From: Arthrobacter sp. HY1533
Lineage (GTDB): Bacteria > Actinomycetota > Actinomycetes > Actinomycetales > Micrococcaceae
Reading direction: 5' to 3'
Length of the DNA: 64,000 bases
Assembly: GCF_027568515.1 (NCBI RefSeq)
Contig: NZ_JANKZF010000003.1
Span: 124,001-188,000 of the forward strand
Shown: piece by piece, positions 42,372 to 54,816 of the stretch
Layout: each line of letters opens with the position of its first letter
How positions within the stretch are numbered: the stretch's first letter is position 1
The notes under the pieces: generated by a model
Seen by the model: only the letters and a program-made list of their open reading frames with translations
Databases searched by the model: none
Told to the model about the DNA's origin: nothing
Program-made: the position numbers and the translations under genes

Positions 42372-44486
42372 CTATTCGGCGAGCTTGCGCGCTATGAAGG
42401 GTGCCATCAAGGTGGAAAACTCACCATTGAGATGGTCCGGGTCGTAGTACACCGGCATCCGGCCCACAACGGCGTAGCAAAGGTTCTGGTCGCAGAAGTG
42501 CTCCGTCAGGTCAACGAGTTTCACCCGCTCCGATTTGAGGGCAATGGCTGCCGCAACGAGCGGGTCGGCAGGGTGGGCTTTTTTCCGGTCCACGGCGCAA
42601 GACAGGGGATCTTCCGGGTTGAGCGCCACGCAGTTGCTGTCCCGGATTGAACCGTTCAGCGGCGGGTCGGCCAGCACCACAACGGTGCTGCCGGCCTCCG
42701 CCCAACGGTTCCAGAACTTCGGCAATGCCTGGACGTATTGGTCCTGTTGGCTGCGCCCGGAGCCGTCGTCGATCAACTCATCCCTGGCGAAAATGGAATA
42801 GAAGACCTTGCTGGGCCGCTCTTCCTCAATCATGGAGGCTATGGAGCGGGCGCCTTCCATGCACGCCTGGGTTACCTTTTCGTCCTTGTTGCCACGGTAG
42901 CCCTTGAAATTCACCTCTGCCACGGGACACCCGCCCAGCAGGGCATAGTTCAGCTTCCACTGGTTGGCCTTGGCCAGTTCAAGGACAGCCAATTTCCACT
43001 GCTCTGCATGTGAATCCCCTGTGAGCCAGACAGATTCGGCGTCCTTCTTTCCACCGGAGTAGTCGCAGACAACAACATCCTTGACACCCGGAGGCGTTCT
43101 GGAGGGGTCCACGACGCATTCCGGCGCGGAGGCATAGTATCTGTTGGCGTCACCCATGACAGTGCTCGTGGCCGGGCCAAGCGGGTCCGGGCATTTCTCT
43201 GAGACGGGCAGCGCGGCGGGGCCGGCGCAAGGGTTTTGAAGCAGTTGTGCCGACACCAGCAAGGCTTGGTCCTGCCTACTGCCGGCCCCCAGGACAAGGC
43301 CCCCGGACAGCAATCCGAGGATCACTATTCCCGCGCCCATTGCCGCGAAGGTGGTTCGCGGCCTTGTTCCCATGACTCGCCACGACTTGCCGTTGTCCTC
43401 CACCAGGGTCTTGGTTGCCCAGGCCAATGGCAGGCACAACAGCGCGATTGCCATCTTGTGCCAGGAGTTCAAGGGCATTGACAGCAGGAATGGGGCCACC
43501 ACGATCATGGGCCAATGCCATAAATAAATGGAGTACGACACGTCTCCCACCAGCTGCACCGGCTTCCAGCCAACCACTGAGTTGAGCGGGGACCTTACCT
43601 GGTTCATGCCGCCTGCAATGACCGCCAGTGTTCCCGCCACCGGCAGCATTGCCGTCCACCCCGGGAATTGTGTGGCCGGGCTGAACGTGAGGGCCGCGCC
43701 GGCTATGGCAACCCAGCCGGCCGCTGCCAAGGCGGTGCCCATTGCCCGGGTCGGCACGACTCTTGAGGCCAGCAGCCCCAACAGCCCTCCACAGGCAAAC
43801 TCCCACACCCGCACGGGCGTGGCGAAGTATGCCGGGCTGGGGCTTGTGGCCGTGAAGTAGATGGAGAAGGCCAGGCTGCCCAGGCCCATTGCGGCCATCC
43901 CGAGGAGAAGTGCACGCCTGGGCGTGCCAAGCTTGCTGCCCAGGAGGTAAAGACCGTAGAGGGCAAGCGGCCAAAAGATGTAGAACTGTTCCTCAACGGA
44001 CAGGGACCAGTAGTGCTGGGCTACTGTGGCTTGGTTGTTCAGTGCCGAATAGTCAACGGACTGGGCGGCCAGGGACCAATTCTCCACGTACAGCACACTC
44101 ATCAGGGTCTCCCGGGCCGTTGGGGCCCAGTGCGCGTAGGGCACCCACAGGAAAACGGCCACAGAGCTGACGGCCAGTACCAGGAAGGCGGCAGGCAGCA
44201 GGCGCTTGATGCGCCGTGCATAGAAGGTGGCCAGGCGGATTCTGGACGTTGCCGAGAGTTCCTTCACCAGATGCGTCGTGATGAGAAAGCCTGAGATCAC
44301 GAAGAAAACATCCACGCCCACAAAGCCGCCAGTGATGCGGTTGGGCCACAGGTGGTTCAACACCACCAAGCCCACCGCAACGGCGCGGAGGGCTTGGATG
44401 TCTGCACGAAAAGCTGCCCGGGCCGGCCGCCGGCGCAATGCTTGCTGCGGTGGGAGCACAGCGTCTTCGCGTTGATCCGCAGTCAC
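42372..44486 (-). CDS. Acyltransferase-3 / SGNH fusion (OatA-like), second copy
   Basis: A 704-residue protein with an acyltransferase-3 membrane domain (IQALRAVAVGLVVLNHLWPN, GGFVGVDVFFVISGFLITT) and a C-terminal SGNH domain: LTGDSHAEQW with the Ser nucleophile (about 489) and YYDPDHLNGEF with the Asp-His pair (about 682). It probably transfers acetyl or another acyl group to a glycan outside the membrane. It is related to the copy at 18.9-21.0 kb along its length but much diverged. It lies 68 bases downstream of the ABC ATPase gene, the last gene of the galactofuranan set. Confidence 0.9.
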   Translation of the reverse strand: MTADQREDAVLPPQQALRRRPARAAFRADIQALRAVAVGLVVLNHLWPNRITGGFVGVDVFFVISGFLITTHLVKELSATSRIRLATFYARRIKRLLPAAFLVLAVSSVAVFLWVPYAHWAPTARETLMSVLYVENWSLAAQSVDYSALNNQATVAQHYWSLSVEEQFYIFWPLALYGLYLLGSKLGTPRRALLLGMAAMGLGSLAFSIYFTATSPSPAYFATPVRVWEFACGGLLGLLASRVVPTRAMGTALAAAGWVAIAGAALTFSPATQFPGWTAMLPVAGTLAVIAGGMNQVRSPLNSVVGWKPVQLVGDVSYSIYLWHWPMIVVAPFLLSMPLNSWHKMAIALLCLPLAWATKTLVEDNGKSWRVMGTRPRTTFAAMGAGIVILGLLSGGLVLGAGSRQDQALLVSAQLLQNPCAGPAALPVSEKCPDPLGPATSTVMGDANRYYASAPECVVDPSRTPPGVKDVVVCDYSGGKKDAESVWLTGDSHAEQWKLAVLELAKANQWKLNYALLGGCPVAEVNFKGYRGNKDEKVTQACMEGARSIASMIEEERPSKVFYSIFARDELIDDGSGRSQQDQYVQALPKFWNRWAEAGSTVVVLADPPLNGSIRDSNCVALNPEDPLSCAVDRKKAHPADPLVAAAIALKSERVKLVDLTEHFCDQNLCYAVVGRMPVYYDPDHLNGEFSTLMAPFIARKLAE

Positions 44487-44554
44487 AGGTCCTCAATCCG
44501 ATCATTGGTAACCCACATCGGGCATTGTTGGCCGATGGGGCAAGGGGGCTTGCC

Positions 44555-45283
44555 TTATGCGCCGCGCATTTTCGCCACGGCCTCATGGATTGGCCCGTCG
44601 AAACGGACTTCGCCGTGATCGAGGAGGACGCCGCGGCTGCAGATCCGTGAGACGAGGTCCAGGTCGTGGCTTACCACCACAAGGGTCTTGCCCTCGGCTG
44701 CCAGTTCCTGAATCTTGGCAATGCATTTCTTCTGGAACGGCTCGTCGCCAACGGCGAGGATCTCATCGACCAGGAACACTTCCGGATCCGTGTGGACCGC
44801 AACCGAGAACGCCAGGCGCAGGTACATGCCTGAGGAATAGAATTTCACTTCGGTGTCAATGAACTGCCCAATTTCGGCAAAATCCACGATCGACTGGAAA
44901 CGGTCATTGATTTGTTCCTCGGACATGCCCAGGATTGCGCCATTGAGATAGACGTTTTCCCGCCCGGAAAGATCGTGGTGGAAGCCAGCGCCGACCTCGA
45001 TCAGTCCCGCGACCCGCCCCCGGGTCCGCACGGTGCCGCTGTCTGGGATCATGACCCCGGAGATGTGCTTGAGCAGGGTGGACTTGCCTGAGCCGTTGAA
45101 ACCCAGCAGCGCAACGGTTTCGCCTTGCTGGACGTCAAGGGCAACACCCTTGAGCGCATGGAACTTCTCGGACAGTTCTCCCTTGCGGCCCTTGATGAGC
45201 CACACAAATGCTTCCTTGATGGATCGGGAGTGGCGCAACACAAATTGCTTGTTGACGCCTATTACTTCAATGGCAGTTGTCAT
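44555..45283 (-). CDS. ABC transporter ATPase for polysaccharide export (TagH/Wzt-like)
   Basis: A 242-residue ATPase: Walker A LLGFNGSGKSTLL (about 60), FSSGMYLRLAFSVAVHTDPEVF as the signature region and LVDEILAVGDEPFQKK as Walker B. The GREN(V)YLNGAILGM phrase is shared by TagH, RfbE and Wzt. It lacks the C-terminal carbohydrate-binding domain that longer Wzt proteins carry, so chain termination is probably not sensed by it. With the ABC-2 permease one base upstream it forms an exporter, and glf and glfT2 in the same operon point to a galactofuranose polymer. Confidence 0.92.
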   Translation of the reverse strand: MTTAIEVIGVNKQFVLRHSRSIKEAFVWLIKGRKGELSEKFHALKGVALDVQQGETVALLGFNGSGKSTLLKHISGVMIPDSGTVRTRGRVAGLIEVGAGFHHDLSGRENVYLNGAILGMSEEQINDRFQSIVDFAEIGQFIDTEVKFYSSGMYLRLAFSVAVHTDPEVFLVDEILAVGDEPFQKKCIAKIQELAAEGKTLVVVSHDLDLVSRICSRGVLLDHGEVRFDGPIHEAVAKMRGA

Positions 45284-45284
45284 G

Positions 45285-46163
45285 CTAAAGCTCCTGCGCG
45301 AATCGGCCTTCGAGCCTGCGGAAAGTCAGTTGACCCCAAAGCAGGATCAAGGCGGATATGACCAGTGCCACCGGAACCCACAGTGAAATCAGGTTGGGCG
45401 GAATGCTTGCACTTCCGTCTGTCGTGGGCAGCCAAAACGCGTAGTGGAAGGTTTCCACGGCCACGGTGATGGGGTTCATCTGGTACACGATGAACCAGGC
45501 TTCCCCCAGCTTGGCCTGCACCATGGTCCAGGAATACATCACCGGTGAAGCCCAGGTGGCCACCATCAACAGCATGTCCACGAAGTTTTCCGAGTCCCGG
45601 AAATAGACATTTGCCGCCCCGAACAACAGGCCCAGGCCTGTTGCCAACAAGGCCACGATGACAAATCCAAGCACCGCGGCAAACAACTGCAGCAACGACG
45701 GGTGCCAACCACTGAACAGGCAGGCTGCCAGCAAGATCACCAGCTGGGGGAAGAAGTGGACGGCCGAAACCCAAACCGACGCCACCGGGAACAACTGGCG
45801 GGGCAGATAGATCTTCTTGATCAACCCGCCATTGCCCACGATGGACCGTGAGGCGTTTCCCAATGCCTCAGTGAAAAAGTTGATTAGGACAATGCCCGAG
45901 AACAAGTAGATTGCGTAGTTCGGCAATCCGGACTTGTTCGTCGGGCTTTGCTCCAGCCCCAGGAAAACACCGAGTGCAATGTAAAAGACAATGAACTGCA
46001 CGCCAGGCTTCACATAGGACCACAGCAGGCCCAAAACAGAGCCGCGATAGCGGACCTTCAGTTCCTTGCGGACCAAAAGCTTGAGCAGGAACCGGGCCCG
46101 CACCACGTCCGCCAGTCCGCCACTAACCCCCGGGCGGACCAGCTCACTGTTTGATTGCGTCAT
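45285..46163 (-). CDS. ABC-2 type permease for polysaccharide export (TagG/Wzm-like)
   Basis: A 292-residue permease with an amphipathic N terminus then about six membrane helices: LLWSYVKPGVQFIVFYIALG, NYAIYLFSGIVLINFFTEAL and AVLGFVIVALLATGLGLLFG among them. The segment FLLKLLVRKELKVRYRGSVLG is the connector typical of TagG/Wzm. It pairs with the ATPase encoded one base downstream, and ends three bases after the glfT2 stop, so translation is probably coupled. Substrate inferred from the glf and glfT2 genes in front of it. Confidence 0.93.
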   Translation of the reverse strand: MTQSNSELVRPGVSGGLADVVRARFLLKLLVRKELKVRYRGSVLGLLWSYVKPGVQFIVFYIALGVFLGLEQSPTNKSGLPNYAIYLFSGIVLINFFTEALGNASRSIVGNGGLIKKIYLPRQLFPVASVWVSAVHFFPQLVILLAACLFSGWHPSLLQLFAAVLGFVIVALLATGLGLLFGAANVYFRDSENFVDMLLMVATWASPVMYSWTMVQAKLGEAWFIVYQMNPITVAVETFHYAFWLPTTDGSASIPPNLISLWVPVALVISALILLWGQLTFRRLEGRFAQEL

Positions 46164-46166
46164 CTG

Positions 46167-49426
<3,260 letters not shown>

Positions 49427-49649
49427 CTAGGTTACCCGACCGTTACCCGGTGGCCTGTCCCGCGTGGCCATGCTCACAGCAACTCGGGAGGCCGGTTCCT
49501 CCACAGGTGCACCAACCCACTGCGTTGTTGACAATGCACGACGCCGGGCACCTCCTGCGTGTTCGGCCCGCCTAGGCTGGCGGAACGGGGTGAGGGTCAA
49601 GGGGCGTTCCGGCCCGCATCCCCGGGCTGGACATGGAAGGGGAAGTGCC

Positions 49650-52600
49650 ATGCTGCTGGAAATCACTGTGGTGGCCGGGCCGGGACTTCACGGTGCGGCC
49701 CTGAACCAGCCGGAACCCTTCCCACTGGGCGGGTTTGGCACGGTCGCTGCGGGGACCCACGGGGATGGCCTTGGCCTTGTGGAGCTGACAGTCACCTGGC
49801 CGGAGGCTGCGGCTGCCACCTGTTCGGGCAAGTCGCTGGCCACGGCCCTTCACACCCTCTGGCCGGGCCGGACATTCACGGTTGCGGACGCTCCGCTGGA
49901 ATCCCTGCGGGCAGGGGTTGCACCCCTGGTGCACGGCGCCGTGGTGGTGGCCTGGCCCGGGGAGCGGGCAAGCAGCGGCCTGGCTGCAGTGCCGGCAGCA
50001 GTGTCGGCTGCAGGCAGCACGGTTGGCAACGTCGGGGCCGCGGCCGTGTTGGCGGTCAGCGCCGGTCCCGGCGCCGGGGCCGTCTTTGCCCTGCACCGGG
50101 GCGAATACAGCCTTGGCCGCGGCCGGTGCCGGATCCAGTTGGCTGACCCCTCACTGTCCAGGCACCACGGCACGCTCACTGTCGGGGCGCAGACGGTCAC
50201 GCTTTCCCCCGCACCCGGCGCTTCCGGTTTCACAGTCCGGCCTGCAGGGCGGTGGAGCCCGGCTGGTCCGGTCCACAGCCGCGGCACGGTGGCCTTGGCG
50301 GAAGGCACCACCATTGGCTGTGGCAGCAGCCTGCTGGAACTCCGCTTCCCCGGGTTGCCCGGTGAGGCCCCGGATGGCAGGAACGGCACGGACTCCGGGC
50401 CGCCGGGCACCTTCATGCTGGATCCCGCAGCACTTGAAGCGCTCGTCGTGGCAAAACCTTCCGGGCCGGCCGGTGGCCGCTGGGCCCTTGCGATGGCCGG
50501 CGCCCTGCCCCTTATGGTGGGGATCGGCCTGGCGGTGGCAACGGGCTCCTTGATGTTCCTGGCATTCTCGGCGATGGGTGCTGTGACGTGGCTGGCGCCG
50601 CTGCTGGGAGGCTCCCGGCGCCGGAAGTCTTTCCGGGCAGCCGTGCTCAGGGCAGTGGCCCAAGATGTTGCGCGCCAGGCGAAAGCCTTTCCGGATGCCG
50701 CGGCACTTGTCATGGATTCCCCCCTGGCCACAGCTCCGCCCAGAATGGCGGGTTCTCCCAGGGCATCAGCGGGCCTGGCCCTGCGGCTCGGGACAGCCAC
50801 ACAGCCGGCGCATGTCACGGTGTCCCCCGAGGACCCGTCGTTCGCCGTGCCCGCGATTCCGGCACTTCCGCTCTGTGTTTCCCTGGAGTCCGGCCCGGTG
50901 GTGGTCAGCGGGCCCGCCGGGGCGGTGCTGCACATGATTCACTTTGTGCTGATGCAGCTGGATGCGGCAGGGGTTCCCGTGGTTGTCCTTGGCCCTGCCG
51001 GACGCATCCCCCTGTCCGCCCGCTTCCTGCCCCACACTGTCCTTGCAGCCACCGCCGGGGCAGCCGGCCAGGCCCTGTCCAATTTCTGCGGGGACACCGG
51101 CAGCCCCTCGCCGGCTGCCGTCCTGGTCAGCCTCGACACGCCGGCCCCCACCTTGCCTGCTGGGCTCTCCGGCGTGCGCCAGTTGCATTTTTCAACTGAG
51201 GGCACGGACCGGGTGGGGTCGGCGGCTTCCCACTCCAGCGTCATGCCGGCGGCCCCTTCCAGTTCGCCACCCGCAGCGGCGGGCCCGGCGGGGCACCCGC
51301 AGCCGGTCATGGCGCCACGGCCCACGGTCTGGCTGGAGGCGGCGGGCAACAGGGTGGTGGGATCCTCGGCGGGGCGGCTCTTTGTGCCCGACGGCGTCCC
51401 GGCACGCGTCTTCGACGGCTACGCCCGCAACCGGGGCGGCCGGGAATCAGCATGGCGCACGGTTGGCCCGGGGGCCGCCTCCTTCCCGGCTGGATCCACC
51501 TCTCCCGGTTCCGGTGCCTTGTTGCCATCCACGGTGCCCCTCGCTGGCCAGTGCACGCCGGAGGGCCTGGAGCGCGAATGGGCGTTGTCGAGGTGCGGGC
51601 CCTTGCGGCCGGTGCCGCTGGGGTGCTCCGCCACGGGAGTCACCATGCTGGACCTTCGGCGCGACGGCCCGCACCTGCTGGTGGGCGGCACCACGGGCTC
51701 CGGCAAGTCTGAGCTCCTGCGCACGCTGGTCGGAAGCCTGGCGGCCGCGCACTCCCCCGCGGACCTGCACTTCGTCTTCATTGACTTCAAGGGCGGGGCG
51801 GGGCTTGGTGTCCTGCGCGGGCTCCCCCACACCAGCTCGCTCGTCACGGACCTGGGCGGTGGAGGGATGGAGCGCACCCTGGCGTCGCTGAGGGCGGAAC
51901 TGCAACGCCGCGAGGCCGCCTTGGCCCGGGCAGGGGCCGCGGACGCCCTCGAGTACCGGACCATGGCTTCGGCCCGGCCGGCGGAGAATGCACAGCTGGA
52001 CGGAGCCAGGCGGCGGGATCCGCTGCTGGCCGGGGAGCACTGCGCCATGGCCCACCTCGTGGTGGTGGTTGACGAATTCCGCGTCTTGGTTGACCAGTTC
52101 CCGGATGCCATGAACGAGCTCATGCGCATTGCAGCAGTGGGCAGGTCACTTGGCATGCACCTTGTCCTGGCCACCCAACGGCCCCAAGGCGCGGTCAATG
52201 CCGACATCCGTGCCAACATCACCAGTTCCATCTGCCTGCGCGTCCAGAGCGCCTTTGACTCCACGGACGTCATTGGCACGGCTGCGGCCGCCGGCATCGG
52301 CGTCTCAACGCCGGGCCGCGCCTTCATCAGCAGGGCCGGCAGCGCGCCGGAAGAATTTCAAAGCGCCACCCTGCGCCTGCCTGCCGGCCCGTCAGGTGGA
52401 CTGCCGCGGGTGGAGCAGGCCGGGGACCGGCTCCGGGCCCTGGGCCCGGAGGAAACCGCCGCGGTCCACGGCCCGGGACCCAGCCTCGTGGCAGCGGCAA
52501 TGAACGGCGGGAGCGGCGTGGAGGGCGTTGCCGCCGTGATGCACGAAGCCTGGCGGAGAATCAACAGCAATGGAAACCCGGGGCCGCAGGCGGCGCCTGC

Positions 52601-54047
52601 CGTGGTGGCCCCCGAGTTGCCCGACAGCACCGCCGTCGGGGGTGCCTGCCGCGCCATGGAAGGGCCTGGGACTGCCGGCCGGCACGCGCATCCGCAGCGC
52701 ACCGAGGGCGTTGTCCTGGGCATGGTGGATGTGCCTGAACAGCAGAGGGTGGGGCCGCTGCTGTGGCAGCCGGGCGTCCACTCCCATGTGGCCTTTATTG
52801 GCACGGCCGCCGAAACTTCCTCCGCTGTAGCGCTGCTGGCGGACCAGCTGTTGGATGGCAATGCCAACGACTCCCCCGGTTCTGAACCGGTCCTGCTCTA
52901 CCTGCTCGACGGCGACGGCTCGCTGGCGGCGCTGGCCGAAAGCCCATGGGTGGGCAGCCATGTGTCCCCGGATCAGCTGAGGACCACTGCCCGGCTCGTG
53001 GCAAGACTTGCCGAGGCCTCGCGCGCCGCTTCCGCCATGCTGGTGCTGTGCATCACCGATTGGGGGCGCTGGACCACGGCCTTGCGGAACAGCCCGTGGC
53101 ACGGCACCGAGGACGGCATTGCCGAGCTGGTGCGCTTTGGCGGACCGTTGCTGGCGGTTGTTGTGGGCGGCGGCAGGGAATTGCTGGGCTCCAGTTTCCT
53201 GCCCTCCGTCCCCAACAGGGTCTTCCTGGGCCATGGCAGCAACACCGATTCAACGGCTCTCTGGCCCAGGCTGCCAGCGTTCAGTCCCATGCCCGGCAGG
53301 GCTGCCATCGCCGGCCCCATGAATGCCGCGGCCTCAGGCGGGGCCGGTGAGGCAATGCATGTGGCCCAGTTTGGCCGGCCCGTGCCTGCGGGAGCCCGCC
53401 CGCACGCCGCAAGGCCCGCGGCTGCCGGCAGCGCGGCCGCAGGGACGCTGCGGGTGGTGCCGATCCCCTCGATCCTGGCCATGCCCGAGATGACGCGGAC
53501 AACCGGCGCGTCGCGTGAGCCCACGGCGCCCGGACGGTCCCTGTTGCTGGGTCTGGGAGGGGATGGAAGGCAGCCCGTGGTGGCCGCACCGGCCCCGGGC
53601 ATTGTCATGCCGGTGGTGGGAAGCCCGGGATCGGGGAAAAGCAGCTTCCTGCGGTCGATGATCCAGCTGAACGGCGGCACGCTGCTGGGCCCGACGTCTT
53701 CGCTGCCTGCCGGTCTTGAACCGGACCGGCCGCTATGGCTGGACGACGCAGCTTCGCTGTCCCCCGGCCTGCTGCACGCTGCCGGACAGTGGCTCGAATC
53801 CGGGGGCGCCGTGGTGGCGGCGTTCAACCACCCGGGCCCGGCCCTGTCCCGGCTGCCCCTTGACTGGGGGTTGCGGTCGACCCAACAGGGCATTGTGCTC
53901 AGGCCGCAGCGGCCCGGCGATGGCGAACTGCTGGGCGTCCGCCTCGACACTTCCGGCGACGAGCCGCCGGGGCGTGCGGCGCTCATTGACCGGGGGCGCA
54001 TCTCCTGGTTTCAATTCCCCCTGGCGGCACCGCAAGAATCCCCCTGA
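49650..54047 (+). CDS. FHA-FtsK/SpoIIIE ATPase, EssC/EccC-like (type VII secretion family)
   Basis: A 1465-residue membrane ATPase. An FHA domain lies near residues 145-205 (YSLGRGRCRIQLADPSLSRH), two membrane helices at about 270-315 (LALMVGIGLAVATG-like and LMFLAFSAMGAVTWLAPLLG), then three FtsK/SpoIIIE-type ATPase modules. Module 1 is intact: Walker A VGGTTGSGKSELL (about 679) and Walker B LVVVVDEFRVLVDQF (about 800). Module 2 has lost its P loop (AFIGTAAETSSAVAL, about 1049). Module 3 has PVVGSPGSGKSSFLRSM (about 1321). This is the architecture of type VII secretion motors, yet no WXG100, EccB, EccD or mycosin gene is nearby. ATG 49650 follows AAGGGGAAG; the frame upstream is not coding. 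Confidence 0.88.
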   Translation: MLLEITVVAGPGLHGAALNQPEPFPLGGFGTVAAGTHGDGLGLVELTVTWPEAAAATCSGKSLATALHTLWPGRTFTVADAPLESLRAGVAPLVHGAVVVAWPGERASSGLAAVPAAVSAAGSTVGNVGAAAVLAVSAGPGAGAVFALHRGEYSLGRGRCRIQLADPSLSRHHGTLTVGAQTVTLSPAPGASGFTVRPAGRWSPAGPVHSRGTVALAEGTTIGCGSSLLELRFPGLPGEAPDGRNGTDSGPPGTFMLDPAALEALVVAKPSGPAGGRWALAMAGALPLMVGIGLAVATGSLMFLAFSAMGAVTWLAPLLGGSRRRKSFRAAVLRAVAQDVARQAKAFPDAAALVMDSPLATAPPRMAGSPRASAGLALRLGTATQPAHVTVSPEDPSFAVPAIPALPLCVSLESGPVVVSGPAGAVLHMIHFVLMQLDAAGVPVVVLGPAGRIPLSARFLPHTVLAATAGAAGQALSNFCGDTGSPSPAAVLVSLDTPAPTLPAGLSGVRQLHFSTEGTDRVGSAASHSSVMPAAPSSSPPAAAGPAGHPQPVMAPRPTVWLEAAGNRVVGSSAGRLFVPDGVPARVFDGYARNRGGRESAWRTVGPGAASFPAGSTSPGSGALLPSTVPLAGQCTPEGLEREWALSRCGPLRPVPLGCSATGVTMLDLRRDGPHLLVGGTTGSGKSELLRTLVGSLAAAHSPADLHFVFIDFKGGAGLGVLRGLPHTSSLVTDLGGGGMERTLASLRAELQRREAALARAGAADALEYRTMASARPAENAQLDGARRRDPLLAGEHCAMAHLVVVVDEFRVLVDQFPDAMNELMRIAAVGRSLGMHLVLATQRPQGAVNADIRANITSSICLRVQSAFDSTDVIGTAAAAGIGVSTPGRAFISRAGSAPEEFQSATLRLPAGPSGGLPRVEQAGDRLRALGPEETAAVHGPGPSLVAAAMNGGSGVEGVAAVMHEAWRRINSNGNPGPQAAPAVVAPELPDSTAVGGACRAMEGPGTAGRHAHPQRTEGVVLGMVDVPEQQRVGPLLWQPGVHSHVAFIGTAAETSSAVALLADQLLDGNANDSPGSEPVLLYLLDGDGSLAALAESPWVGSHVSPDQLRTTARLVARLAEASRAASAMLVLCITDWGRWTTALRNSPWHGTEDGIAELVRFGGPLLAVVVGGGRELLGSSFLPSVPNRVFLGHGSNTDSTALWPRLPAFSPMPGRAAIAGPMNAAASGGAGEAMHVAQFGRPVPAGARPHAARPAAAGSAAAGTLRVVPIPSILAMPEMTRTTGASREPTAPGRSLLLGLGGDGRQPVVAAPAPGIVMPVVGSPGSGKSSFLRSMIQLNGGTLLGPTSSLPAGLEPDRPLWLDDAASLSPGLLHAAGQWLESGGAVVAAFNHPGPALSRLPLDWGLRSTQQGIVLRPQRPGDGELLGVRLDTSGDEPPGRAALIDRGRISWFQFPLAAPQESP

Positions 54048-54102
54048 AATCCAAGGCCAAAACCGGAACATTGAAATTGGTTGAAGAAAATTCGTGAAGG
54101 AT

Positions 54103-54582
54103 TTACATCACATTGTTTTGCGCGCCTGTGCGCTGGGAAAACTCCACGACCTTGGGGGTGAACAGGAAATACGCGACAGCCACTGCGGGCAACAAAAGGG
54201 CAAGGCCAAGCAGGGTGTTGCCCTCAAGGAGGGCGGGGACGGCCAGGGCCACCATCAGCAGCTGCCACACGAACGCGGCCGAGCGCGTCCAGCGCATCCC
54301 CTTGAAAGCGTTGAAGGCAACCGCTGCCAGCCCAGCGGCAAGAGCCAGGAGCAGCACGATCAGGAACACGCCGCTGGCCGCTGAATACATGGGCGTGGTG
54401 AACGCCGAAATGATCGATCCCACACCCATCGCCGCGATGGCGAGGGCTTCGAGTCCCACCACGACGGCAATCACATGGACTCCCAGCGGGCGGGGGGCAT
54501 CTGCAGCGGGACGGCTTTCAGGCGCCGCATCAGCATCGTTTTGACGGGCCTGTTCGGCGGGATTTTGGGCTTCATTTTCCAC
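54103..54582 (-). CDS. Small four-helix membrane protein, unknown function
   Basis: A 159-residue protein with a hydrophilic, Ala/Glu-rich cytoplasmic N terminus (about 1-30), then four membrane helices (VIAVVVGLEALAIAAMGVGS, AASGVFLIVLLLALAAGLAA, AAFVWQLLMVALAVPALL and LLGLALLLPAVAVAYFLF). No domain is recognised. It lies 55 bases from the end of the converging EssC-like gene and diverges from whiB with 234 bases between. Its size and position are typical of a conserved neighbour in this group but I cannot tie it to a pathway. Confidence 0.75.
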   Translation of the reverse strand: MENEAQNPAEQARQNDADAAPESRPAADAPRPLGVHVIAVVVGLEALAIAAMGVGSIISAFTTPMYSAASGVFLIVLLLALAAGLAAVAFNAFKGMRWTRSAAFVWQLLMVALAVPALLEGNTLLGLALLLPAVAVAYFLFTPKVVEFSQRTGAQNNVM

Positions 54583-54726
54583 AAGAGCACCCTATCGGAG
54601 ATTGCCTTGAGGAAGCTGGGAGGACATGGGAGGTTGTGACGCATCGCTCACGGGAATGGGCCAACATTTACTCACCAACCCCTTGTTTACATAGAGTTAA
54701 CATGACACGCTTAAGTCAATGACCTA

Positions 54727-54752
54727 AAGGGGCCCAGAGAGGGCCTTTTCTT
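54727..54752 (+). promoter_or_regulatory. Terminator-like hairpin in the whiB leader
   Basis: A nine-pair stem (five G-C, two G-U, two A-U) with loop AGAGA: left arm AAGGGGCCC at 54727-54735, right arm GGGCCTTTT at 54741-54749, then CTT. It lies 65 bases before the whiB start and downstream of an AT-rich stretch (GTTTACATAGAGTTAAC, about 54683-54699) that may hold the promoter. If the promoter is upstream, the hairpin is in the transcribed leader and could attenuate whiB. No small leader peptide with a clear ribosome site was found. Confidence 0.55.
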
Positions 54753-54816
54753 ATGTGGCCCAAAGTGAATTTTTTCACAAGATGCCTCCCGTTTCTAAAA
54801 GGAGTGAGTGATCAGC

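Noticed and set aside
54637-54658. GTGA-N8-TCAC element upstream of whiB, resembling a CRP-like site as known in front of mycobacterial whiB1.
   Set aside because: The spacer is eight bases rather than six and the position is about 160 bases upstream of the start; a scan with a CRP matrix would be needed to revive it.
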